From: Deltaproteobacteria bacterium PRO3 | GTDB lineage: Bacteria; UBA10199; DSSB01 | NCBI GenBank assembly: GCA_030263375.1 | Contig: SZOV01000037.1 | Location: forward strand, 1 to 37,481 | Direction of reading: 5' to 3' | Length of the DNA stretch: 37,481 nt | Shown: positions 1 to 7,259 of the stretch, piece by piece | Layout: each line of letters begins with the position of its first letter | How positions within the stretch are numbered: position 1 is the stretch's first letter | Program-made: the position numbers and the translations under genes | Notes under the pieces: generated by a model | Seen by the model: the letters and a program-made list of their open reading frames with translations, nothing else | Databases searched by the model: none | Told to the model about the DNA's origin: nothing

Positions 1-15
1 GAGGCTCTTGATCAT
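1..15 (-). CDS. pgk: Start of probable phosphoglycerate kinase, cut by window edge
   Basis: An ATG on the minus strand at 13-15 opens the reading frame M-I-K-S-L and then leaves the window. It lies 10 bases after the stop codon of gap. The start MIKS(I/L) followed by a conserved sugar-phosphate-binding region is common in bacterial phosphoglycerate kinases, and gap-pgk is a very common operon order. Only five codons are visible and there is no clear Shine-Dalgarno sequence, so the call rests mainly on context. Confidence 0.45.
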
Positions 16-25
16 GGAAACCGGC

Positions 26-1030
26 TTAAAGTTTGGAACCGACGTACTTCGAAAGATCGATCATCCGCTGGCTGAAGCCGCTCTCGTTGTCGTACCAGGC
101 GAATACCTTCACCATCGTGCCGTCCATCACCTTGGTGGAAAGGGCGTCGACGACCGAGGAATACCGCGAACCGTTGTAGTCGGTGCTCACCAGGGGTTCC
201 GCGGAATAGCCCAAGATCCCCTTCAAGGCGCCGCCGGCCGCTTCTTTCAAAAAGCCGTTTACCTGCTCGACGGTGGTCGCGGTCTCGACGTCCGCCACGA
301 AGTCGACCAGCGAGACGTTGGGCGTGGGCACGCGGATCGCCAGACCGTCCAGCTTGCCCTTCAGGCGGGGCAGCACCAGGCCGATGGCCTTGGCCCCGCC
401 GGTGCTGGTCGGAATCATGTTGATGGCGCCGGCGCGGGCCCGGCGCAGGTCCTTGTGCCCGCCGTCGACGATGCGCTGATCGTTGGTGTAGCTGTGCACC
501 GTCGTCATGAAGCCGCGCTTCACCTTCAATTTTTCGTCGAGCACCTTCACGACCGGCGCGAGGCAGTTGGTGGTGCAGGAGGCGTTGGAGATCACCTCGT
601 GCTTGGCGGGATCGTAGCCGTCGTGGTTGACGCCGAAGACGACCGTGTAGTCGCAGTCGTCGGAGGGGGCGCTGATGATGACCTTCTTGGCCCCGCCCTT
701 GAGGTGGTGGATGCAATCCTTCTTGCCATCCAAGCGGCCGGTGCACTCCAACACGATGTCGACCGGCGTGTCGCTCCAGTTGATCTTGGTGATGTCGGGG
801 ATCTTGGAGACGAGGACCTTCCTGCCGTCGACCACGAGGGCGTTCTCTTGGGTCTCGACCGTGCCTTTGAAATTGCCGTGAACCGAATCGTATTTCAGCA
901 GGTGGGCCAGCTCCGTCATGGGGGCCATGTCGTTGATCTTGACCACCTCGAACTGAGGATCGCCCTGGGCGAGCCGGAAGATGGTGCGACCGATGCGGCC
1001 GAAGCCGTTGATGCCGATGCGTAGTGCCAT
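26..1030 (-). CDS. gap: Glyceraldehyde-3-phosphate dehydrogenase, type I
   Basis: This 334-residue protein is a cytoplasmic glycolytic enzyme. It oxidises glyceraldehyde 3-phosphate with NAD and phosphate to 1,3-bisphosphoglycerate. The N-terminus carries the Rossmann motif INGFGRIGR (residues 7-15). The catalytic centre SNASCTTNC places the nucleophile at Cys152. Asn33-Asp34, after the second beta strand, is the arrangement expected of an NAD-dependent rather than NADP-dependent enzyme. Length and ends match the family. It is followed after 10 bases by a probable pgk, giving the usual gap-pgk order. A TTGACA-like sequence lies upstream at 1103-1108 on the minus strand, but I found no good -10 element at proper spacing. 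It is separated by 113 bases from the lipid kinase upstream and may have its own promoter. Confidence 0.97.
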   Translation of the reverse strand: MALRIGINGFGRIGRTIFRLAQGDPQFEVVKINDMAPMTELAHLLKYDSVHGNFKGTVETQENALVVDGRKVLVSKIPDITKINWSDTPVDIVLECTGRLDGKKDCIHHLKGGAKKVIISAPSDDCDYTVVFGVNHDGYDPAKHEVISNASCTTNCLAPVVKVLDEKLKVKRGFMTTVHSYTNDQRIVDGGHKDLRRARAGAINMIPTSTGGAKAIGLVLPRLKGKLDGLAIRVPTPNVSLVDFVADVETATTVEQVNGFLKEAAGGALKGILGYSAEPLVSTDYNGSRYSSVVDALSTKVMDGTMVKVFAWYDNESGFSQRMIDLSKYVGSKL

Positions 1031-1143
1031 AATGCTTTAAAACTCCATAGGTTAGGTGGCCGATTTTAGAGCGGGCGAAGCTTAAACATAGCCCCTCCCC
1101 CCTGTCAAATTATTCGACATTAAGGCCCATCATACCCGGGGGC

Positions 1144-2079
1144 TTAGGCGGACGGAACCAGGATATCGAGGGCTTGGGGGCGGATTTCGAAGACGATCCT
1201 CGGGCTGTGGAGGTGCTCCCCGTCCAGGTCGATCGGCATTTCCCCGGAAAGGGACTCGATGGCGAGCCGGGTGCCCGCTTGGTAGTGGATCTGGGGGTGG
1301 CGCATGCGCTTTTTGCGGTAGATCTGCGGGAGCTGCCGCAACAGGGCGCCGTAAGGCAGGCGCTCGGCGACCATGCAGAAGAACAGGCCGTCGTCGAGCT
1401 CTGCCTCGGGCGCGATGCACATCCCGCCGCCGAAGTAGCGGCTGTTGGCGGCCATGGCGATGAGCAGGTTCAGCTCGCGCTCCCAAAGCCGGCCATCCGG
1501 AAGCGTCAGGGCGACCCGTACCCTCGGCGCGCGGTAGCTCCAGGCTGCGAGCAGGGTCGAGCGCAGGTACTCGAGCGAGCCCAAGATCTTGCGCGAGGCG
1601 CTCACCCGGCGCACCACCTCGCCGGCGATCCCGGCGTCGGCGATGTTCAGGAAGTAACGCTCGGTCTCGGCGGCGGGGCCCAGCCGCGCCAGGCCGACGT
1701 CGATGCGCCGGGGACGGGCCGCCAAGATCCAGGAAAAATCGCTGGGGTAGGGATAAAGCTCTTTCAAGTTCCGCGAAAAATCCCCGCCGGTTCCGGAGGA
1801 CAGGGTCCCCACCGCGGGCCGCGCCTCGGGCGGGAGGGTCAAGACCCCGTTGGCGACCTCGTTGAGCGTCCCGTCCCCGCCCACCGAGAAAAGGCGCCGG
1901 CAACCCCGCCCCGCCGCCTCTTGGGCCAGACGGCTCGCGTGGCCCGGCCCTTCGGTCGGCAGCCACTGCGCCTCGGGCAGCCGCTCGGCGGCGAAGGCGC
2001 GCAGCGCGGCGAGGAAGCCGCGGTTTTTCCCGCGGCGGGCGACGGGATTGACGATGAAGGCGACGTCGTTCACTTTCAC
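1144..2079 (-). CDS. Diacylglycerol kinase family lipid kinase (YegS/BmrU-like)
   Basis: This protein of 311 residues belongs to the DAGK-catalytic/NAD-kinase-like fold and probably phosphorylates a lipid alcohol such as diacylglycerol or a sphingoid-like base at the membrane. The nucleotide-binding signature SVGGDGTLNEVANGV lies around residues 65-79. The second signature is GTLSSGTGGDFSRNL, where the usual Asn of GTGND is Gly. I chose the GTG at 2077-2079, five bases after the stop of the iron-sulfur gene; a second GTG two codons later is possible. It is the last gene of a five-gene operon with an alkylglycerone-phosphate-synthase-like enzyme, which makes a lipid substrate plausible. The exact substrate cannot be read from the sequence. 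Confidence 0.88.
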   Translation of the reverse strand: MKVNDVAFIVNPVARRGKNRGFLAALRAFAAERLPEAQWLPTEGPGHASRLAQEAAGRGCRRLFSVGGDGTLNEVANGVLTLPPEARPAVGTLSSGTGGDFSRNLKELYPYPSDFSWILAARPRRIDVGLARLGPAAETERYFLNIADAGIAGEVVRRVSASRKILGSLEYLRSTLLAAWSYRAPRVRVALTLPDGRLWERELNLLIAMAANSRYFGGGMCIAPEAELDDGLFFCMVAERLPYGALLRQLPQIYRKKRMRHPQIHYQAGTRLAIESLSGEMPIDLDGEHLHSPRIVFEIRPQALDILVPSA

Positions 2080-2084
2080 GCGAT

Positions 2085-3230
2085 TCAACTCTCGGCGCCG
2101 CCGCGTTTCGGGGCCTCGGCCGGGAGAATGTGCTCGTTGAGAAACTCGTAGAAGTCCTGCACCTCGAAGCCCCGCGCCAGACGCCGGAAGGCCGCCTCCG
2201 CCCTCGCGTCGGCGGTGAGCAGCTTGCCGATGCCGCGCGCGGCGATCTCCTCCACGGTGCGCAGCGCGATCTTCTCGGCGAACTCGGGGAAAACCATGTC
2301 GTAGCTCCCCTCGGTGCCGGAGCTCAGGCTGTCCAGGCCCGACCAGGAGAGCTCGAGCGGCGGAAAACCGGTGAGCTCGCTTAAGATCCGCCGCGGCAGC
2401 TCGACCAAGCCCAGGTAGCGGCTCAAGTGCGAGGGGTCGTGATATGCCAGGCGCCCCTTGATCTTGCCGCGGCTGCGGTAGTTGGAGTGGCGCAGGTAGG
2501 GCTCGAGGAACTCCATGAGCGGGACGCTGCTCTTCTCGAGGGAAAATCCCTGGGCCGCGTACTTCTGCTTGAGGGTGACGCAGCACTCCGGACCGTCGCT
2601 GACCACCCACTTGTAGTCCTTCATCGAGTAGTACTGCACCTCGGCGACCTCTTGGAATTCGGAGCGAAAGCCGAGGGCGTCCAAGGGAGCGCCGCAGCAT
2701 TGGATGGGCGTCTCCACCACCGAGACCCCCTCGATGCCCAGCTTCTCGAAGAGCTCGAAGTACACCCCGAGCCGCTCGGGGAAGTAATGCATCGTGTGGC
2801 AGGAGGGCTGGAACAGGACCTCCTTCCCCTGCTTCGGCGCGGCCTGCGGCCAGTGCGCGCGCGCCCGCTCGTAGAGGTCGAGGCCGTAGGGATTGTTGGC
2901 GGCGGCGAAGCGCTCCTCGAGGGTGTAGACCGGCGCGGGGGCGGCGTAGTTCTCGACCGCCATCCGCCGAATCTCGGCCAGGGCGGAGGGCACGTCGTTG
3001 CCGTGCTCGCAGTATTGCTGGCAGTGCAGGCAATTCACGCATTGATAGACGGCGGCGACCATCGCCTCGCTGAGCGGCAGGGTCTTGTCGGTCAGCCAAC
3101 GCGCGATCTCCATCTTGCCCCAGGGCGTGTAGGTCTCGCTGGCCGTGGCCTCGGCGGTCGGGCAACTGAAGCGGCACATCTTGGGGCAATAGGTGCAGTA
3201 ATCCATCATCTTCTTGAGCTCGCTCCTCAT
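2085..3230 (-). CDS. GlcF/HdrD-like iron-sulfur protein with decayed second CCG domain
   Basis: This 381-residue protein resembles the iron-sulfur subunit of glycolate oxidase or glycerol-3-phosphate dehydrogenase C. It should pass electrons from a flavin subunit toward the quinone pool. Two N-terminal clusters are visible: Cys12, 15, 19 and 23 (the second gap is three residues rather than two) and Cys64, 67, 70 and 74. The first CCG domain keeps Cys144, Cys178-Cys179-Gly180 and Cys216-217. In the second CCG domain the usual cysteines are replaced: the HDPCH motif reads HDPSH (Ser267), the CCG reads SSG (303-305), and the last Cys pair is missing near residue 341. The start ATG at 3228-3230 has an AGGAGG ribosome site and overlaps the upstream stop by four bases. 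An open frame continues upstream, but that stretch belongs to the overlapping gene. Confidence 0.85.
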   Translation of the reverse strand: MRSELKKMMDYCTYCPKMCRFSCPTAEATASETYTPWGKMEIARWLTDKTLPLSEAMVAAVYQCVNCLHCQQYCEHGNDVPSALAEIRRMAVENYAAPAPVYTLEERFAAANNPYGLDLYERARAHWPQAAPKQGKEVLFQPSCHTMHYFPERLGVYFELFEKLGIEGVSVVETPIQCCGAPLDALGFRSEFQEVAEVQYYSMKDYKWVVSDGPECCVTLKQKYAAQGFSLEKSSVPLMEFLEPYLRHSNYRSRGKIKGRLAYHDPSHLSRYLGLVELPRRILSELTGFPPLELSWSGLDSLSSGTEGSYDMVFPEFAEKIALRTVEEIAARGIGKLLTADARAEAAFRRLARGFEVQDFYEFLNEHILPAEAPKRGGAES

Positions 3231-3991
3231 GCGCCCTCCTTGAGGAAAGAGGCCAAGGCACGGTGGCTTTCCGGCAGCTCCTGCCGCCGGCGCTCGGAGC
3301 GTTCCTCGGCTTGGGCGATTGCCGCGCGCCGCAGCAGCGCGTCGAGGTCCGCCTCGTCCCGCCCCGACTTGAAGCCCAGCGCACGGCCCTGCTTGCCCAA
3401 AGCCAGGTCTTCCAAGGCCTCGCCGTAGCTCCGCATCCACCCCTCGGGCCCCCACCACGAGAAGGCCGCCGCGCGGTCGAGCAGGGACATGCCCTCCAAG
3501 ACCTGCATGGCCTCCTCCGAGGCGAGGCGGGCGCGCAGCGGCAGCGGCCAGCGCAGCTTGAGCAGGGATTTCTCGAAGGCCTCGAGGTCGCGCTCCTGCG
3601 CGAAGGCGTAGGCGCGGCACTCGCGGTGGGCGGGCTTGGGAAAGATCCGCAGCGTCGCCTGGATGGGCAGGCCGAGCCACTCTCCCGAGCCGATCGCCAT
3701 CTTCTTCAAGCCGGGGCCGGCCGCGGAGCGCGGCGTCTTGACGTTGGCGTAGAGGGCCCCGCCCGCCTGCGCCAATTTAAGCTGGAGGCAGAGGTCCTCG
3801 ATGCCGCCGAAGGCCGCGGCGTAGAGGTTGGGGAGGCGGCGGCTCAGGGCCTCGGCCAGCAGGGCGCGGTTGTCGGGAAGGGCGAAGTAATTCAGGGTGT
3901 AGCCTTCCGCGCCGACCTTGTCTTCGAGGGCCGCGACGCTCAGATCGGTGTCCGCCGTGACCAAGAGCGAGATGGGGTCGATTTCAATCAT
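3227..3991 (-). CDS. Short GlcE-like FAD-binding-domain protein, probably cofactor-defective
   Basis: This 254-residue protein looks like a shortened FAD-linked oxidase subunit of the GlcE kind. The stretch VTADTDLSVAALEDKV (residues 11-26) matches the strand-helix after the FAD pyrophosphate loop in that family. Residues about 100-120, with GSGEWLGLPIQATLRI, match the GS-GTLG-ITEATLR motif. The N-terminal part with the glycine-rich pyrophosphate loop (PxGGGT) is absent and the middle is compressed, so normal FAD binding looks doubtful. It overlaps the flavoprotein gene upstream by eight bases and the iron-sulfur gene downstream by four, so the three are almost certainly translated together as one complex. 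The role as a scaffold subunit is inference. Confidence 0.75.
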   Translation of the reverse strand: MIEIDPISLLVTADTDLSVAALEDKVGAEGYTLNYFALPDNRALLAEALSRRLPNLYAAAFGGIEDLCLQLKLAQAGGALYANVKTPRSAAGPGLKKMAIGSGEWLGLPIQATLRIFPKPAHRECRAYAFAQERDLEAFEKSLLKLRWPLPLRARLASEEAMQVLEGMSLLDRAAAFSWWGPEGWMRSYGEALEDLALGKQGRALGFKSGRDEADLDALLRRAAIAQAEERSERRRQELPESHRALASFLKEGA

Positions 3992-5528
3992 GGGCGAGCC
4001 CCAGCTTTCCGGGATTGAGGATCCCCGCGGGGTCGAGCTTCCGCTTCATGCGATTCAACCAATCCATCGCCTGCCCCCACTCGTCCTTCATGAAGGCTGC
4101 CTTGAGGACGCCGACGCCGTGGTGGTGGGTGATCGTGCCACCCGCGGCGACGCAGGCCTTCAGCGCCTCGGCCCAGATGCGGTCGTAGAGCTCGCGACTC
4201 GCCTCGCCGCCGTCCCGGTAACCCAGGAAGGTGAAATAGATCGAGCAGCCCTCCGGATAGGCGTGGCTGAAATGCGCCATCACCAGGCCGTGCCGCGAGA
4301 TCGCCGCGCGCACTCGGTCGTAGAGGTTGCGCAGGTTGTTCCAGGTGGTCGCGACCTCCATGGTGTCGGCGAAGAGGCCGGCGTCGAAGAGCGGCGACAA
4401 TTTGTAGGAGACGCTGTAACGGTGCTTCAGCCAATAGCGGCCGGTGCCCTCGCCCAGGTCCTTCGCCTTGAGCTCGACGCAGAGCTCGCGGGCCCGGGCG
4501 ACCTGGGCCTGGGTCAATTCCGCCGCGCCTTGGAAGCCGAGGATCAGCATGCATGGGCCGGGCAGCAGCCGCATCGCCTGCCGCAGCAGGGCGGGCCGCT
4601 TGAGGGCCAGCTTCAGCGAGGCGTCCTTGGCCCAATGCAGGAGGGGATTGAGGGCCCGCGCGAGGCCGTCGAGGACCGAGGGCTCGGCGCCCTCCTGCTT
4701 GTAGGAGGAGAAGAGGACGGTGTCGAGCTCGTCGTAGAGCCGCACCACCGCGGGCTTTAAGCCGGCCTGCAGGATCTTGCGGATCGCGTCGAGGCCTTGG
4801 TCGAGCTGGGCGAAGGAGAAGCCCAAAAAGGTCTCGCTCTCCGGCAGAGGATGCACCCGCAGCGTCGCCTCGGTGACGACGCCCAGCGTCCCCTCCGAGC
4901 CGAGGAAGAGCTCTTTCAAGTCGAGCTCGCCCGGGCAGTCCGCGACGTCGGCCAGATCCGCGATGCGACCGTCCGCGAGGACGACCTGCATCCCCTCGAC
5001 CATGTCCTCGATCTTTCCGTAGAGGGAGGAAAACTGGCCGGCCGAGCGGCAGGCCAAATAGCCGCCGAGGGTCGCCACGTATATCGAGGAGGGAAAATGC
5101 CCCAGCGTGAGGTTGCGGCGCTTGAGCTCGCGCTCGAGCAACTCGCCGTTGATGCCGGCCTGGGCCCGCACCGTCATGCGCGCGCCGTCCACCTTGAGGA
5201 TTCGGTTGAGCCGCTTGAGGTCGAGGCTGATCCCGCCGCGCAGCGCCCAGGTCCCGCCGCAGACGCCGGAGCCGCCCCCGAAGGGCACCACGGGGATGCC
5301 GCGCTCGCTCGCGAAGGCGAGGACCTTGGCCACCTCGCGGGCGGATTCGGGCCAGACGACGGCCTCGGGCGGAAATTTCACCTGGTTGTCGCGGACCCAA
5401 AGGATGCCCTTGCTGCAGGAATCGCGGCCGTAGCTCAGCCGGTCGGGCGGCGAGGCGCTCACCTGGTCGGGCCGCAAGAGCCGGCCCAAATCGCGAAGCA
5501 GCTCGGGTTTGACCGTGGCGAGATCCAT
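3984..5528 (-). CDS. Alkylglycerone-phosphate-synthase-like FAD-dependent oxidase (GlcD position)
   Basis: This 514-residue protein belongs to the VAO/PCMH flavoprotein family. The FAD pyrophosphate loop PFGGGSG lies at residues 82-88, TLGGYLACRSAG at about 153-164, YGKIED at 170-175 and GSEGTLGVVTEATLR at about 210-224. The C-terminal half matches alkylglycerone-phosphate synthase (AGPS), the plasmalogen-pathway enzyme, more than glycolate oxidase. It keeps the triple histidine HHH (468-470) in GGTITHHHGVG, an Arg in VVRLYDE (263) and Tyr431 in CSIYFTF, all in regions known to matter in AGPS. It ends with the usual DPAGILNPGKL motif. Its neighbours are GlcE/GlcF-like redox proteins, which a redox-neutral AGPS would not need. 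It may instead be a dehydrogenase of a related lipid or 2-hydroxy acid. Fold and family are secure, the substrate is not. Confidence 0.87.
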   Translation of the reverse strand: MDLATVKPELLRDLGRLLRPDQVSASPPDRLSYGRDSCSKGILWVRDNQVKFPPEAVVWPESAREVAKVLAFASERGIPVVPFGGGSGVCGGTWALRGGISLDLKRLNRILKVDGARMTVRAQAGINGELLERELKRRNLTLGHFPSSIYVATLGGYLACRSAGQFSSLYGKIEDMVEGMQVVLADGRIADLADVADCPGELDLKELFLGSEGTLGVVTEATLRVHPLPESETFLGFSFAQLDQGLDAIRKILQAGLKPAVVRLYDELDTVLFSSYKQEGAEPSVLDGLARALNPLLHWAKDASLKLALKRPALLRQAMRLLPGPCMLILGFQGAAELTQAQVARARELCVELKAKDLGEGTGRYWLKHRYSVSYKLSPLFDAGLFADTMEVATTWNNLRNLYDRVRAAISRHGLVMAHFSHAYPEGCSIYFTFLGYRDGGEASRELYDRIWAEALKACVAAGGTITHHHGVGVLKAAFMKDEWGQAMDWLNRMKRKLDPAGILNPGKLGLAHD

Positions 5529-5591
5529 CGTGGAAACTTTTAAGGTTTTTCCCGGGCGGGAGCCAGGAAATTCTCCCGGAATACGTCCGGC

Positions 5592-6026
5592 TCAGGCCGC
5601 ACCGCGGGAGGTCTCGAGGGCCTTGGCCTCGATAAAGTCGAGGGCCTCCTTGACCGGGACACGATTGGGGCAGACGCTCTCGCAGTTGCGACAGCCCTCG
5701 CAGAGGCTCAAGTCCACGCCCGCCGCCCAAAAATCGCCGGTGGCCCGCGTCAGCGTGGTCACCAGGGCGCTGGGGCCCGGAAAGGACTCGCGCGGCAAGG
5801 TCTCGAGGGCGGGACAGGCCGCGTCGCAGAGCCCGCAGTTGAGGCATTGCGAAAAACGCAGCAGCCAGGTCTTGTCGACCTGACTTAAAGGGACGAGGCG
5901 ATCGGCGCGGTAGTGGTCCAAAAAGGCCCGGTAGCCGTTGTCTTGAAAGGGCCGCCTGAGGAAGTGCAGCACGAGGGCCCAGGCGAGATTGAGTTTGGCG
6001 AGGAGGGAACGCATCTGGACACCCAT
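5592..6026 (-). CDS. Two-cluster 4Fe-4S ferredoxin-like protein (HdrC-like)
   Basis: This small protein of 144 residues carries two classical 4Fe-4S motifs: Cys61, 64, 67 and 71 followed by Pro72, and Cys109, 112, 115 and 119 followed by Pro120. The N-terminal 50 residues contain a short hydrophobic helix, AWALVLHFL, and basic residues, which could lie on the membrane surface. The layout resembles HdrC and the ferredoxin half of fumarate reductase or GlpC-like proteins, so it probably wires electrons between the flavoprotein and another carrier. The start may be the ATG at 6024-6026 or the one at 6012-6014; neither has a strong ribosome site. It is the first gene of the operon and lies 63 bases before the flavoprotein gene. 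Confidence 0.85.
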   Translation of the reverse strand: MGVQMRSLLAKLNLAWALVLHFLRRPFQDNGYRAFLDHYRADRLVPLSQVDKTWLLRFSQCLNCGLCDAACPALETLPRESFPGPSALVTTLTRATGDFWAAGVDLSLCEGCRNCESVCPNRVPVKEALDFIEAKALETSRGAA

Positions 6027-6094
6027 GCTAAACCCGGGGCAAAATCCTTAAAAGTTAAAAATTTATCTGTAGTTACGCCGTGGCGCCAAAAGGA

Positions 6095-6124
6095 TTGACA
6101 TTGGATTTTTCGTATGGCTAGTAT
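6095..6124 (+). promoter_or_regulatory. Probable sigma-70 promoter of rplM-rpsI
   Basis: A perfect TTGACA (-35) at 6095-6100 is followed after 18 bases by TAGTAT (-10) at 6119-6124. It lies 53 bases before the rplM start and points into the ribosomal protein operon. The remaining leader contains a short AACGA/TCGTT inverted repeat, which is too weak to call as a regulatory RNA. Confidence 0.7.
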
Positions 6125-6177
6125 CCGGCCTCTTTTCGAGGAACGAGCCGTTCAATCAAAGAATCGTTAGGTTTTTT

Positions 6178-6630
6178 ATGGGTTTAACCAAGAGCTTCAC
6201 CAAAGAGAAATCCCCCCGCAACTGGGTCCTCGTCGACCTCCAGGGCCAAGTCCTGGGCCGCGCCGCCAGCCGCATCGCCATGATCCTGCGGGGTAAGACC
6301 AAGGGGCAATTCACCTCGCACGACGACGTCGGCGACTTCGTGGTCGCGATCAACGCGAAGGGCGTCCGCCTCACCGGCAACAAGATGCAAGAGAAGATGT
6401 ACTACCACCACTCCGAGTACATCGGCGGCTTAAAAGAGTTCACCGCCGAGAAGCTCCTCGAGCGCAAGCCCGAAGAGCTGATCCGCCGGGCGGTGAAGGG
6501 CATGCTGCCCAAGACCTTCCTGGGCAAGAAGCAGCTCAAGAAGCTGAAGATTTATCCCGGCGCGGACCATCCGCACCGCGCGCAAACCCCTGAAGTGGCG
6601 AGCCTCCCCAGCCGCCAGTACAAGAAGTAG
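6178..6630 (+). CDS. rplM: 50S ribosomal protein L13
   Basis: This 150-residue protein is a large-subunit ribosomal protein that binds 23S rRNA early in assembly. Family landmarks include [17 protein letters not shown] near residues 15-31, the [13 protein letters not shown] region, the [15 protein letters not shown] stretch, and the [10 protein letters not shown] motif followed by [11 protein letters not shown]. Its length is within a few residues of other bacterial L13 proteins, with a few extra residues at the N-terminus. It is followed after 15 bases by rpsI, the near-universal partner. It has a weak TTAGG ribosome site before the ATG and a good promoter at 6095-6124. Confidence 0.98.
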   Translation: MGLTKSFTKEKSPRNWVLVDLQGQVLGRAASRIAMILRGKTKGQFTSHDDVGDFVVAINAKGVRLTGNKMQEKMYYHHSEYIGGLKEFTAEKLLERKPEELIRRAVKGMLPKTFLGKKQLKKLKIYPGADHPHRAQTPEVASLPSRQYKK

Positions 6631-6645
6631 CAAAAGGACGATTCC

Positions 6646-7044
6646 ATGGCCTCGGTCAAAAAGTTCAACGGAACCGGAAAACGCAAAAGCGCCGCCGCGC
6701 GCGTGATTCTCTCGCCCGGCGACGGGCAGTTTACGATCAACGGCCGCGAAGGCCTCGACAACTACTTCGGCCGCGCGACCAGCCGCATGGTCATCCTCCA
6801 GCCCTTCGAAGTGACGGGCAACCTGGGCAAGTTCAACGTGCAGGCGACCCTCACCGGCGGCGGGCCCCAGGGCCAGGCCGGCGCCCTGCGCCACGGCATC
6901 TCGCGGGCCCTGCTCGCAATGAACCCCGACTATCGCAAGCCGCTGCGCAAGGCGGGCTTCCTCACCCGCGACGCCCGCGTCAAAGAGCGCAAGAAATACG
7001 GCCTGCGCGGCGCCCGCAAGGCGACGCAGTACTCGAAGCGTTAG
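6646..7044 (+). CDS. rpsI: 30S ribosomal protein S9
   Basis: This 132-residue small-subunit protein has a C-terminal tail that reaches the P-site tRNA in the ribosome. The family motifs are [12 protein letters not shown] (about residues 9-20), [22 protein letters not shown] and the basic end [14 protein letters not shown], with the conserved final Ser-Lys-Arg. An AAAGGA ribosome site lies just before the ATG. It is cotranscribed with rplM and followed by a strong intrinsic terminator 20 bases after the stop codon. Confidence 0.98.
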   Translation: MASVKKFNGTGKRKSAAARVILSPGDGQFTINGREGLDNYFGRATSRMVILQPFEVTGNLGKFNVQATLTGGGPQGQAGALRHGISRALLAMNPDYRKPLRKAGFLTRDARVKERKKYGLRGARKATQYSKR

Positions 7045-7064
7045 TTCGCGTATATTTTCTCTTC

Positions 7065-7093
7065 GAAAGAGGCGCCGGCGAGGCGCCTTTTTC
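7065..7093 (+). terminator. Intrinsic terminator after rpsI
   Basis: A 12-base-pair stem with one G-U pair forms between 7065-7076 and 7082-7093 around a five-base loop. The right arm runs into a T tract at 7088-7092. The core stem AGGCGCC/GGCGCCT is perfect. It lies 20 bases after the rpsI stop codon. Confidence 0.85.
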
Positions 7094-7141
7094 ATTTCGG
7101 GGCCATGATTGGAATTCCATCGCAAGCGATTCTGCAACGGC

Positions 7142-7193
7142 TGTAGGGGCCGTTCGCGCTTGTCCCCCGACTGAGGGGGAAACGGCCCCTACA
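7142..7193. repeat. Large inverted repeat (hairpin element) upstream of argC
   Basis: The 13-base arm TGTAGGGGCCGTT (7142-7154) is perfectly mirrored by AACGGCCCCTACA (7181-7193). Inside, TCCCCC (7163-7168) pairs with GGGGGA (7175-7180), so the element can fold into one long interrupted hairpin. There is no T tract after it. The outer TGTAGGGGC resembles the ends of the shorter palindromes at 24290 and 25584, which suggests a related dispersed family. Confidence 0.75.
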
Positions 7194-7259
7194 TGCCGCG
7201 CCAAAACGGCGCTTGTAATCGACCTTTACTATCCGCAAATTTTAGGATTTATTGACCCC

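Noticed and set aside
1103-1108. TTGACA on the minus strand as a gap promoter
   Set aside because: The -35 is perfect, but the only TATG-like -10 is 12 bases away and no good -10 exists at 16-18 bases.
3231-3680. N-terminal extension of the iron-sulfur protein
   Set aside because: The frame stays open upstream of 3230, but the translation is Arg/Pro/Gly-rich and lies over the overlapping FAD-domain gene. The AGGAGG site points to the ATG at 3228-3230.
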